Made by a program: the position numbers and the translations under genes
Part shown: positions 25,537 to 38,313 of the stretch, one piece after another
Position numbering within the stretch: position 1 is the stretch's first letter
How the letters are laid out: every line of letters starts with the position of its first letter
From: Actinomucor elegans
Lineage: Eukaryota > Mucoromycota > Mucoromycetes > Mucorales > Mucoraceae
DNA: 64,000 nt
Direction of reading: 5' to 3'
NCBI GenBank assembly: GCA_026027325.1
Contig: JAMSLZ010000009.1
Location: 558,001-622,000, forward strand
The notes under the pieces: generated by a model
The model's database searches: none
The model's input: the letters and a program-made list of their open reading frames with translations, nothing else
What the model was told of the DNA's origin: nothing

Positions 25537-27971
25537 GACTCGTCAAATGGGGAAAGACAGTTCATCAATAGCGATTGTTTCTCAATTTTATCGCACCTGC
25601 AAACGCGAAACATCACACACTGTGGATCCCCCATTGCAGCAGATTCGTTTCGGCTCGAAGCATTCCTTTTCTACTGGCCAATGGGGTTCTCCTTAGATTA
25701 TTTCTCCGTTAGCCAATAAGAACTAGTTTGTTTGTTTTTTTTTTGCTGTTCGCTTATATCCATCTCTATAGATGTATACTATTGATGATACATTATCAAG
25801 AAAGACGGCTGATTTTGATGGGCTTGCTGAAAACCCCAACTTTATTTTGATCTAATTAGGTTCTGGATACCATTTTGTGAGCTTGAGAAATTGGGCGGGA
25901 AAAACATATCTGGCGAATATGATTCACTCACTTGTACTAATAAGCGTAATAGGATATATAAACACACACTATTTACAGTAACTATCAATTGGTATAACGT
26001 ATTTTTGTATCCTAAGATGCAGCCACCTATTCTCATTATGGAATATTTAGTGAAGGCAATACTCCATCAAGATCGCTTGGGTAACCTTCCATCTATTGGA
26101 TCTATTGGATCTATTAATATGAAAAGTATGTCTTTTGCTATAAATTTATAGACAGATAGATAAATACTGAGCACTAGTTAATTAACTATTAAGCTAGATT
26201 CAGTAGCAGATTATAAGCATGTACTAGTAACCAGATACAATATTCCAGTGAGTTCAGTTGAGAATTTTATTGACCATTGTTCTAGATCATAAAAAGACAT
26301 ACGTAGTAAGTTACGGTCTGTCATTAAAATATAGTATATTGATAGAGTTTCAGTTAAATAATAGCTCTAGTGGAAGTAACGCCTCATCCTGAAAATGTAA
26401 TATTTACCAAATGCGCAATTAAGGTGGATTAGGTTTGAAAAACGTAAAGATATTGAAAATGGCCAATAATTGAAAAATTCATAGGCATATTCCCTTAATC
26501 TTTAATTCTCTCAAACTCAAATATTCAAAAGTACAGTTTGTTTCATGAATAAATTTTGTTGATTATTATGTTGATACTTAATATATGAATTAGAATTGGA
26601 TATTAAACAAATTCTAATATTACCATTTGTCCGCCATATATCGTTCAACTGAAGGAAAAAACACCAAATATTTTCTAGATCATTAGGTGCAGCACTAAAA
26701 TATGTGTTGGTCTTGTAAGTACGCAGCCACAGCAGCGCTTTCGCGAGCCTTTTTTATAACTGGGTATCTTTTGCAGTTGATGAGGCTTCCTAACCATTTC
26801 AAGTAATTGAAACTTTTCTAAAGGTGTTTGAGAGTGCTTAACGAAAGAAATTACTACAACCATACCACAGCCAATAATTTACAACGTATTACTAGCGACT
26901 GTTAGATATTGGTCATTCTACGGTTAAACAAATGTAATAGTAGATTCAAACACATTCTATGCCTGCTCTACTAATATTCCAGATGAAATATTAAGCTTAG
27001 ACCAATCGAGAGATTTATTTTTTACTAGATTTAGGATTCTGTACAAAATATACTTCACTCAGAGGCCAACTACCAGCAAGAATAATATTCAATTGATAAT
27101 TCAATCAACAATTGTTTCAATTAATTCATCAGTGTCATTTGAGCATGTAAGATTCATCGGATGTAATGTTATCGAGATTAGTTGATAAATCTGTTAATTA
27201 CAATATCTAGATTATGTAAAATCTATACAAATTAATATTGCTATTAATGTACAGTAAAGTCAGTAAATTTTTTTTTTTCAAATAATAGTTCTAGTAAAGT
27301 CAGTACTTTATTCTGAACATGTAATACTAATTCAATGCCACATTATGGAATCGATTGGCAGATGTAGAGATACTAAAATGGGAGAACTTCTTAGATATTC
27401 ATTAAGTATACCCTGAGACCCAACTTTCCCCAATCTTATCTATATTATGAAGCACGAAGATGGTATTTTTGAGGTAGAATGAATAACTAATTCAACTCTA
27501 TCATATTGGATAGCACCCAAATATATCTCTGTTCTATTGTTATTGATATAAAAAAAGGGGACTATTAATTGAAGATAATACAGATTTAATGGCATATCAT
27601 TTAATACATAATAAAAAGATCTACAAGCGCTGTTAAAATAATTTATATCTAGGCACTCGTTTTTATTATGTCGTTCAAAGTAAATTTGGGTTTTTTTTGT
27701 AAGGGAGCAAGTAAACTAGGATATACTTTATTGAACTGAGATTCTTTTAATACAATCTCAGTAGTCCAATTATAATGAATAATATCCGGCTCGCGCAACT
27801 TCCGGTCACACATCAAGGAAAAAAAAAAAAAAAAAAAAAAGCTAGATTTTGGGTAAGCAAGGCAACCAACGCCAAGCAACAAGTGAGAGACGTTATTCCT
27901 GTTTGGTAAATGTACTAGCGAAAAAAAAAACTTTTTATTCAAGCTACTGACGGAATAAGTTTTCTTAGAAA
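25537..27971. other. 2.4 kb intergenic region between eS6 and eIF4E
   Basis: Divergent promoter space for the two translation genes plus AT-rich filler. It holds a short tandem of GGATCTATT units near 26096-26117, a partly matching pair of about 50 nt segments at 26357 and 27280, and an A22 run at 27819-27840. No open stretch here shows a domain. Confidence 0.5.
26357..26408. repeat. Imperfect direct repeat, left copy (partner near 27280-27333)
   Basis: AAATAATAGCTCTAGT and the following ATGTAATA-containing stretch recur at 27280 with substitutions and spacing changes. Identity is moderate, so this is either an old duplicated fragment or AT-rich coincidence. Confidence 0.3.
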
Positions 27972-28848
27972 ATGGCCACTGCTGCTCAATCCCCTGAAGT
28001 CATTCAATTGAGTGAAACTCTTGATTATACTGTCAAACATCCCCTTCAAAACACTTGGACCTTATGGTTTGATAATCCAGGAAAGAAGGCCAGTGCTCAA
28101 TCATGGGCTGACAATTTGAAAGAAATTATTACTATTGATACTGTTGAGGATTTCTGGAGGTGAATTCCATATTTACAGATAATATGCGCTCAAAAACTCA
28201 CTTTATGTGTATCTAGTACTTTCAATAACGTAGCCAAGGTCAACCACCTCGGTCCCAGCTCCAACTATCACCTTTTCAAGCAAGGCATTCGTCCCGAATG
28301 GGAGGACGAGGCTAATGCTGAAGGTGGAAAGTTTGGTATTCAGTTCCCCAAGAACAAGGCCGGAGATGCCATTAATGAATACTGGATGTACCTTGTATGT
28401 AAAACTGCTAGTTGTATATTCAATATATTGATCTATTGTTTGAATTGGTTATAGCTCTTAGCTGTCATTGGTGAGCAATTGGCCACCGATGAAGAGATTT
28501 GTGGTGCTGTTATTTCTGTTCGCAAGTCCTTTTATAGAATTGCTTTGTGGATCAAGACTTCTGATGATGAGGAAAAGATTGAAAAGATCAGGTACATTTC
28601 TAGTAATGAATCAAATTGGAGGGCGTGTATACTCATTGCTTGTATATTATAGTCAACAAATTAGAGAAACCCTCAACCTTGCTGAAGATATTCCCATTGA
28701 ATTCACTGCTCATGGTGAATCTCCTGCTAAGGTTGCTGCTGCTTTGGCTGCTGCTTCTCTCGAGGAGAATGCTACTGCTGCTACTGAAGCTACCGCTGAA
28801 GAAACTGCTCCTGCTGAAGGAACTGTTCCCGCCAAGACTGAAGCCTAA
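27972..28848 (+). CDS. eIF4E: Cap-binding translation initiation factor eIF4E
   Basis: Four exons: 27972-28159, 28217-28394, 28455-28591 and 28653-28848, giving 232 aa. Class I eIF4E features are present: HPLQNTWTLWF, the second cap tryptophan region SWADNL, DTVEDFW, and the cap-stacking Trp-Glu in GIRPEWEDEANAEGGKF. The phosphate-contacting basic residues lie in SVRKSFYRIALW. The protein binds the m7G cap and recruits eIF4G through the dorsal HPLQN/VEDFW surface. Two oddities are seen: the residue before the cap Trp is Glu where Met is usual, and there is a C-terminal extension of about 45 residues rich in Ala, Thr and Glu. The tandem neighbour downstream is eS7. Confidence 0.95.
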
Positions 28849-29403
28849 TTGGCCTATTGCTCCTTTTTTTTTCTTTTTGTAGTCCTTTACATACTTGATA
28901 TTGTAATTATTAAAAACAATTCATATTAAATACATTTAACTGTGAAAAGCTATTGTATATTGTAAATTTCTGATTTGATTTGCTTAATAACCATATTACT
29001 ATGAGTGTATATAAAGGAATAGTAAAAAAAACTGATCATTATACTGCAATTGATCTGTCGAATGAATGGATTGCTATGGTGCCTGTCAAAATGTATGGCC
29101 AAAGCCTCCAAGCCCTAGCAACCGAAACTTTAATATTAAAACACCGCCCGAAACTCTGATTTGACAGACGGTCCAGCTGAGATATGCTCGAGGAAGGACG
29201 AAGGAGGGGTACAGAAAAAGAGGTTGATCAAGCATCCTACAGTACTTTCTCTTTTCCGGGTCCTAAAACGTATGTAATAGAACTAATAGATTCAACGATA
29301 TAAAGCGAGAGAGATGGATGGATGGATGGATGGATCAACAAATAAAAAGAATAGATTGAAACTGATATTTTGATTTTTGACACGTATAGTATATAAGACG
29401 ATC
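28849..29403. other. Intergenic: eIF4E terminator and eS7 promoter
   Basis: About 550 bp. It starts with a T-rich tract and AATTATTAAAAACAA-type 3' end sequence of eIF4E. GC-richer words (AAGCCCTAGCAACCG near 29109) may belong to the eS7 promoter. An ATGG tetranucleotide repeat lies at 29314-29334, 70 bp before the eS7 start. Confidence 0.45.
29314..29334. repeat. ATGG tetranucleotide microsatellite
   Basis: About five copies of ATGG in the 5' leader or promoter of the eS7 gene. Likely length-variable; no function is implied. Confidence 0.85.
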
Positions 29404-30156
29404 ATGGCTTCGTACAAGATTCAAAAGGCCAATGGTGCCGCTCCTGCTGACGAGACTGAACTCGCTGTTGCCCAAGCTCTTGTTGATTTAGAAACTAGCA
29501 TTCCTGAGCTCCGTCCTCTTGTTATCTCTAGCGCCAAGGAGGTAATGCGATCATTGACCGAGATTTATATTGAATTAAACAATTAAACCGTTTGTATTGT
29601 GTAGGTCGAACTCGGTGCCGGTAAGAAGGCTCTTGTCATCTTTGTCCCTGTTCCTCAACTCAAGAGCTTCAACAAGGTTCAACAAAAGTAAGATCGACGC
29701 TCTAATGGGTTGGTTTCCAATACCCTAACCTTTTTGAATTAGGCTCACTCGTGAACTCGAGAAGAAGTTCTCTGATCGTCACGTTGTTTTCATTGCTCAA
29801 CGTCGTATCTTGGCTGTTCCTGGCCGTCGTAACAACGGTAAGCAACCTCGTCCCAGATCTCGTACTTTGACTGCTGTCCACGATGCTATTTTGGATGATA
29901 TGGTTTACCCTACCGAGATTGTTGGTAAGAGACTCCGTCAAAAGGTTGATGGCTCCAAGACCCTCAAGGTGTAAGTATATATATACATACATATATGTGA
30001 TATTGAACTAGGAGCTCACAATGTTTCTATAGTTTCCTTGATGCTAAGGATGCCACTTCTCTCGAGTACAAGCTCGATACCTTCTCTGCTGTTTACAAGA
30101 AGCTCACTGGCAAGGATGTTGTTTTCGAGTTCCCTGCTAACGCTGATCTCTTCTAA
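29404..30156 (+). CDS. RPS7: 40S ribosomal protein eS7
   Basis: Four exons: 29404-29541, 29605-29687, 29743-29970 and 30033-30156, giving 190 aa, the usual eS7 size. Recognisable words are [66 protein letters not shown] and the C-terminal [14 protein letters not shown]. It is a small-subunit protein needed for 18S rRNA maturation. The four-exon structure with introns of 55-63 nt and the strongly biased codons (CTC, AAG, GGT) fit high expression. The start is the ATG that begins [11 protein letters not shown]. Confidence 0.97.
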
Positions 30157-30616
30157 GTTAAAAGCAAATTCTGTTTTTTTTGTTGAAGTAAAAGTTTAAA
30201 TATCACATAAGATGCTGTTTTTCTTTGTATATGAGTGTTATTAGGTGTTAAAAGGAAATTTTGGTTGATTATGTGCGTACATTGTGCTTTGTTATACAAT
30301 ATTATCATTGGTTTCGCATTTGTAGATCATGAAAACGCGTCAATATCTCGAGGTTTAGTGACTTTGACGCAGGAGATGACATGATAGGAGTAAGATAATA
30401 TAAGAGAGGAGCGTTGTATAGGAGACAAACAGGAGCTGGGCTCTTTTAAACAGCAAACCTTTGCAAATATGTAGTACACAAGACATAATAAAAGGGAAAT
30501 TTAGCTCATGCAGCGTGTTACAGTTGGTTCTTTCTCCTATATTTTTCCTTTGTATTACGTTTTCTTTTTCTCGCTTCTTTTTCGCTTCTTTTTACCTTCT
30601 TACTTGTCGTTTTAAT
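30157..30616. other. Intergenic: eS7 terminator and Ras promoter
   Basis: T-rich 3' end of eS7 followed by AT-rich sequence. A pyrimidine-rich tract (TTTCTTTTTCTCGCTTC at about 30562-30578) lies just before the Ras start, typical of leaders in this window. No other feature was seen. Confidence 0.45.
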
Positions 30617-31468
<852 letters not shown>

Positions 31469-31664
31469 CTCCTCTTTTCTTTATATATATATATACTTTT
31501 GACCTAAACCTAACCCTCTTCTTCTACTACTATCTACTTCTTACTGCTACTATTATACGCTTTACTATTACCTATTATTACCTACTATTATTTATTATTA
31601 CCATATACTTTATTGTATATAATCGTTCCACTACAGAAACCGAATAAAAAAAAAATATTACAAT

Positions 31665-33648
31665 CTACTCTAAAGGCCTGTTTCGAATACTGGTGCGCGG
31701 GATGGAGCCAAACAATGCTTCTGTTTCATCTGTAACTGTATTCGCAGAAAATATGTGAGGAGGGATTATAGCTCCATGCTTTACGCCTTGATTCAGCTGG
31801 CTTTTGCTACTACTCAAACGTCGCATATTATTGTAAGGTTCAAGATAAGTTGGTGATAACACAGTGGAAAGCTTTTTTTCCTTGGTGATTGGAGGAAAGA
31901 TAGCTGAAGCTCTTCTATCTGTTTCTGCATAATCATAGTTGACAAATGAGGACCTTTTTGGAGCGTCAACAAGGTATGCAGGCTCTATAAACGAAGAGTG
32001 AGGTGGAAGCTTTTGCACTTCGCGTTGGATTTCATTTCTGGCGGTAAACGCAGGAGAATGGCCAATCGTGATCGGAACTGAGGTTGCAAAGTTGGTCGTT
32101 TCTTCCGTGTCTAAGAGACAAATAATCATGTTATGCCATGCAAATTCTTCAAGCAGTCAATATCTGCATACCTTCTCCTGATACTTTATGAGTCAAGTCC
32201 TGTTCATCATCAGAATCAGTGAATTTTCTGGAAGGTTGAGAAACATGCCGTTCCTGTGGTCTGTAAGTATAATGATTGACGTTTTTTATGTCCTCATCTA
32301 ATGGGAAAAGATCATCGTCTTCTACTTTTGTCTTGTCGGTGTTTTTCTCTTCTTCCGCATCTTTATTGGCATAATTATTTGATAGCACGAATCTTGATTC
32401 GTTATTATTATCATTATTCTTATGCTTGGCAAGTGGGTGTAAATGATGATTCAAGACATTTGAAGGTGCAAGCGAAGAACGCATGCGCTGGGACTGTGCC
32501 ATAAGCTGATGGTTTTCATCCAGTACATAACTTGGTCTCCTGTTACAAGAAGCAGGTGCAATCCCGCTAAACAAATCTCTTTTAAAAGCGGACGATCTTC
32601 TTCTCTGTAATGGATGACTATCTAAGAAGGCTGATTCTGGAGCAAAATGAACATGTGGCTCTTGTTTTTCCATCTCTATTGTCATCCGATTATTCTTGGT
32701 AACATGGTTGCTTTTCTCTTTCGGTTTCGCTTGATCAAAATTAGGTTGGTCGGCTGGAATTTTGTTGGATAATAAACGGTAGGCTCTTTGTCCTTCTGCA
32801 TGTATTGTTTTTGATACTTCTTTCATGGTTTGCCAAAGGATGGCGCCATCGTACACGGCTTTTTCTTTTTCTTGAACGAGCAGTAGCTCCTGTTCTTTTC
32901 GATAGGCTTGAATTTTTCGATTAGTCTTCTCTTCCAAGTCAATAAGTGATTGTTGTAGTCGGTCTTGCACTTGTTTTCGTTGAAGTTGAAGTTCTGGGCT
33001 GTATATCCCGTCTACGATCAATGTTAGTGCGTATAGCAACATTGTTGAGATATCTAGAGCAAACCTTCTTCTTCTAATGACACATGTTCTATAGGTAAAT
33101 CTGGATTTAAAACAATACGAAAGATGGTTGAGTAGATGCTCTTTTTCTGTACAGCTTCGATTTGTTGACCAAACTATATAGTAAGTAATGTAAGCTTAGA
33201 TGGAAATAAAGGCTTTATTTCACGTACAATGGCTCCTTGATGAATAAGGATGTGATCGCCAAACTGATTCTGCGTTGCCTGTTCGATTAAGCTTGTGCTC
33301 ACTCTTGCATAGGGTCGTTGCACCGAATAGACATCTCCCGAAGAGCAATTATGACAGTTCACTGTAATCCAACCTGCTGAGTTATTCATGATACGCCTCA
33401 CACGTATTAAACTTGGATATTCCTAGACACCACAACATGAATAGACTGCCCAATTGACCGTGTTCAGTACTTACAATAACCACACCTTCCGTACTCAATT
33501 CAAATAGCCATCCAAATAGCGATGGCTCTTCTATTCTGGTGAATTTTGATTGTCTGTATTGTTCGTGTCTATCCAAATAATACTTATTGGCAAGTTGTAT
33601 TTTGATGTTTAGACAGTTGCAAGCATATACAACATGGTGACCTGGCAT
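31665..33648 (-). CDS. Uncharacterised protein with CxC/CxxC module, coiled coil and disordered tail
   Basis: Five exons: 33648-33475, 33422-33228, 33173-33065, 33011-32172 and 32110-31665, giving 587 aa. The N-terminal ~150 residues contain YACNCLNIKI and, about 70 residues on, TVNCHNCSSGDVYSV. This C-x-C plus C-x-x-C layout suggests a small metal-binding beta fold. A Gln/Glu/Lys-rich coiled coil follows (~165-240), then a long Ser/Arg/Asn-rich disordered region ending GSIPRTSIRNRPLE. I do not recognise the family with certainty. A link to the PRAS40 (AKT1S1)-type family is a thought I cannot verify. The intron at 33064-33012 begins GTTTGC, an unusual donor, but skipping it would hit a stop. 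The gene converges on Ras, 196 bp apart. Confidence 0.7.
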
Positions 33649-36600
33649 TTTTAAGAAGAAAAAAGTATGTAATATGATTTTTCCTTGAAAGTCTTTAATT
33701 CAATAGGCAATTTTGTGACAATTGTTTCAATCTAAGAGATCATGATGATGGTATCAAATGGACCTTTTTATCCCATGGACGGTCAAACGGTTTATCCGCG
33801 ACTGTATCCACTACCAATGCTCGTATTTTGCATTTGGTTCATTTGGAACTGAATCCACTTATACCTTCAATTTTTAGAAAGTGGTTGGGTATGATTGGAT
33901 GAGATGGATGGGTGTGGAAACATCATGTTTCAGTATTAAAAGCATATGTCAAGGAAATTTTGGGGCAACCTTGGAAGTTGTCTATCGAGTATGTCACTTA
34001 TACTGAAAGAAATAATAAACAAGACATTCGTATTTGTTGAACAAAAGTGTCTAACAAGTGCATATCAATTGTTGGGCTTTCGCGAAGCCTGATTGTTAAA
34101 ACAAAGAAAAAAAAATAATCTTTTAACATGCGGACTTCCCGCTGTTAGTCCAAGTTTAAGCTGGTTATAGAATTTTCGGAGGCAGATACTACGCATTAAT
34201 CATCAAAAAGGTATACAGAATTAATGAAGCAATTTCAATTGGCAAAATGTACTTTTTAATATAGGCTAGAATCGATGTATCAGTTCCTAATGAGCTTGGA
34301 CTACTTATTAGACATTTCATTTGATTGGGGCCGTTTGAAGATCTACAGATCATTGCTCGATTATTGTAAATGAACTATAATTTGTGTTATCGTAGGCCAA
34401 TGAATAAAAGAAATAAGTGTGGATCTTCTCAAATAGCAATCTATTCTTACCCCATAGTTGCCTTCTATATATTCGTTCAATTTATTAAAAGTAAATTTAT
34501 TTTTATCGTCATCTTTTCTTTATAGTGGATTAATTTGTCAACTTCAGGCAGCAGTAAAAACTTATCTAAGTCTTTGTAAGATATTTTGTTTTTATTTTGA
34601 TTTATAATTGTCCAGATATTCAAATATGACAGAACAGCTATCCGCGTTGTATTATGCAAGACCATATTAGAAATGGATTGGATTTAAGCCAATTAGCTAA
34701 CTTTAGAAAGGGCATATCTTTTTAGTTAAACATTCATATTCATGAAGGCATGGCAAAAAAAAAAAAGCTAATTTGCCTTTCAACAGTACCAGGTTCTTCA
34801 AAGGGAAAAAAAAAGGAAAGAACTCATCTTTATCATCTCCTATGATAAAACAATGGCAGCTAACTTAATAATAAAAAATGACATAATTAATTTCGTATAA
34901 TTACCCTCTTCACTCTCTCGAAGACATCTTCAGGAAGCAATTGATCTTTTTTAATAATACACTCGTCAGTAGGAGAGAGGAGAAGGGTACATACAACACC
35001 ACCCAAAGGCGACTAGGCAAATTTTGAGTATTTTCTTGAACAATGAATTGTTAAGTCGGCAATTCTCGTCAAGGACTATCTAATTGTTTGGAAATAGTTA
35101 GAATATGGGTAATATGTATATTGGCAATGTTTTGCTTCAAGAGACTTCAAGGAAGAAGAGCTTGTCAGAAAAGTCGACATTTATTCTATCCAATACTACT
35201 GCGGTCATATGGCTTTTATTTTCAGCTTTGATTTGTTGGTGTACTTTTTGATAGGTTGCTTGTATTCAGTTACATCTGCAGACTTTTGCAACCGAAACAT
35301 ACTTAGTTTAGAAAAGCAAGTAGTCATCATAATAATTGCAACAAAGTATATATTTAAAAGCTCAATGAAATGGTTTCTCCTTTGATATAGGACTATGTCT
35401 CCGGAATGCTGTCTTGGTGTTCCATAAAAGATGTTCCTAAAAAAACCTAGCATAAGAATATCATACCTGTTCAACACATATGCTTCTTTTTATGAAAGTA
35501 TTAAGTGATGGAAGAAATTTTTTAAAAAAACACTTGCGGGAGTATCATTCCTCTTGCGAGGCAAAAGTTGACACCTCAGTTTATATTCCAGGTTTTAGTT
35601 GCTCTATAAGTAATGGTTAGCTATTTCCAGATTTCAGTTTGTCGGCAAGACGGTAATCCGCTGCTATAGTGTCCATATACTTATACAAAGATACGGGAAA
35701 ACTTTACTTTTCTGATGATAACAATAGTTTTTCCTTTTTTGTAAGAAAAGGAAGCCTTAGGTGAAACTTTCTGGTTTTGTTTTACATTCTCAAGCTGCTG
35801 AGTTGAAGAAAGTAAAAAAGATAAAATGTCTTCTTACCAATAGATACTTAGAAAATCTCATTGTAGAGTGACCTTTGGACGATACTAAACACATGTTAGA
35901 CATAAGGTTTATAATGCAATATTACTGTTTACAGTGGAACATCTATACTGATGTTTTGTTTACCACATGTAAGTAGACAGGAGGGCTTAAGTTGTATATC
36001 AAGCTTAAACAAGGCCATAACCGCCAGATTAGCTAGTAGCCCCATCTCTCAGAAGTTTAGCGGATCATGCTAGTATCTTATGTATTGTCAACTATCCTGA
36101 GCTTTATGTCGTTATAAGTGACAGCTCATGTTTTTTCCCATTTAAAACTCTTTTTAAGTTGCTTTTTTCGCGCTTAATAGACGAAATGAATTCACGGTAA
36201 CATATGGTTGGCGTGTAGTTATATATGAGTATAATGTAATGTTTGGACTGCAGTTAAGCAGTCATCCTAATAAGTTCAATAGATTATTTTGAGTAAGGGT
36301 TACTTATATGGTTTTAAACGAAAATCGAGTGACGGATCTGTTGATTATTTGCCTCCGTGTGAATGATATGCATATAATTAACAGTAAATTGTTAAAATAT
36401 AATTTACATATAATATTTTAGTCGAATAATAATTTTGGTGGACGTACTATTATATTCTAAATACATAGCAGTCATTATACGCTACATTAAATTGGAATCA
36501 GATAAGAAATGGAGACAAGTTGAAATGATCCGATTTTGGGAAATCCGAAAGGTATTCCCTTAAGCTCAATATTTTAAATCGTTGCTTTTTTATGTGGAGC

Positions 36601-38313
36601 ATGAAGACGAAATTTTATAAAAATATTTAACAACTTGCAAATGCACAATGAGGATACTAGTATACAAATATAATATTTTTTAATATTTTTCTAATACCTA
36701 GGTTATGAGTGCGTTTCTAATAATAAAAATAAAAAATAACAAGGCAGTATAAATCATAAACAATTCGACCAACTGAAGGACATATCAAATTATTATAACA
36801 CCATTAGATACATAACATAAAAGTTCATAATTTTTATTACTACACTTTGCAGCTGTTGACGATGAATTATCACCAAAAATGGCTTCGTAACACAAACAAT
36901 TGATATTTTTTCTTTGATCGTGATACCATTCTTCACTATAAATTCAGTAACAATTATGATTATAATCACCCTTTTCTTTGTTAAACATATTTTTACATCT
37001 TATCTATATCTTATTCCTACAGTATAACTAACTATTCTTAAAACCAACAAGTAATTGGTTAATAATTATTTCCTTTATTCTAACTTTATGATTACTTACA
37101 TTTCTGTAGTTGGTTTTTTTTTTCATAATTTTAGCAACCTAAATAACGGGGAGTAGAAGAAATTAATGTTTAATCACCGTATCCAATCAAGCGATTATTT
37201 TCATACTAGTAATAGTTTACCTTCGCATCTCTTTTTAAAGATTTCCAAGGCATTTTAGAAACATTAATTATAATGAACCCCTTTTGCCTATATGTAAGTA
37301 TATATTTGACGTTTTTTGTATTGTATGGAAGCTAAGAGGGGCGGAGTTATTAATTTTAAACAGGACATGCATTTTGGGTTTTTTTTCTGAAATTACCGCT
37401 TTACTTCTATTTTTTGAGACTTCTAGTCAATAGTCAAATGTTACTTCTTTAGACAAAGCTTTCAACCTGACATAGTATACTATCCTTTCTTTGCATGCCT
37501 TGTGCAGATATGTTCATTTATGGTCTTAATATCAAAATAATTGTTTAACCTTTGAATCTAATAAAAAAAACCTCAAGTTTGTCCCCATCTGTAGTCTGGT
37601 GGAAGTACTGTCTTAGTACTATCACAGGATTAAAAGCACTGGGGGAGAACTTACGTGTAAAAACTAAGAGTATCACTGAATCAGAAATTAACAGTATAAT
37701 TGTAAAACGTTTTAGTGCTTTATATGAACTGGCTTTCTTATAGCTACGCAGATATTGTTGTATATTCATTCAAGTCAGTCGCTTCCTATATCCTCTATAT
37801 GTATTCTTATAATTGGATATTTAAAAAAAAATGTCCTCAGTATCAAGCTAAGGCATAAGAAAAATTAAATTTTTAAAATCGATCTGAAGCAATGATAGAT
37901 TCAGAAAGAAGTGCTGGAGGAATACCTCCGATAAGTATTGAGGTACATCAGTTTGGGCCAAGATAGCAGCCTTTTAGGCAGTATATGTATATGCGAAGTA
38001 AAGTCAATTGAAACCTTATGGTATCTAGTAGATAAGCTTGCATAAAATGATATTCAATTGAAGACATATATTATTATGAATACCTATTTCCTATATATTC
38101 ATTGAGTCTGATGCAGTATTCGACTGCTCATTTTTCAAAGTAGAGCATAGTAGCAAAGTCGCGTTGATACTTTGGCAACAATCTTGTATTCAATCGCCGA
38201 AACTATTTCTCGAGCTCTGTACACACGCAGATAGAACACATACCCTTAAAGCTTGGCTCTCTTTTTCGCTTTTCTTTTCTCTCTCTACTCTAGGTTAATT
38301 ATAAGAAAAAAAA
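33649..38313. other. 4.7 kb gene-free AT-rich region
   Basis: No gene I can support. Open stretches at 34477-34665, 35205-35477 and 37545-37769 are AT-rich and lack domains. At about 33745-33900 on the plus strand a frame reads WTFLSHGRSNGLSATVSTT and then more protein-like text before stopping. It may be a broken coding fragment but was not identified. The right end is pyrimidine-rich (38262-38291) before the ARP3 start. Confidence 0.45.

Noticed and set aside
31497..31520. Telomere-like CCTAAACCTAACCC words
   Set aside because: Only a couple of non-identical units in the Ras 3' region; no array, so not a telomeric repeat.
33745..33900. Protein-like plus-strand text (WTFLSHGRSNGLS...)
   Set aside because: About 50 codons open, with no family recognised, no splice partners and stops on both sides.
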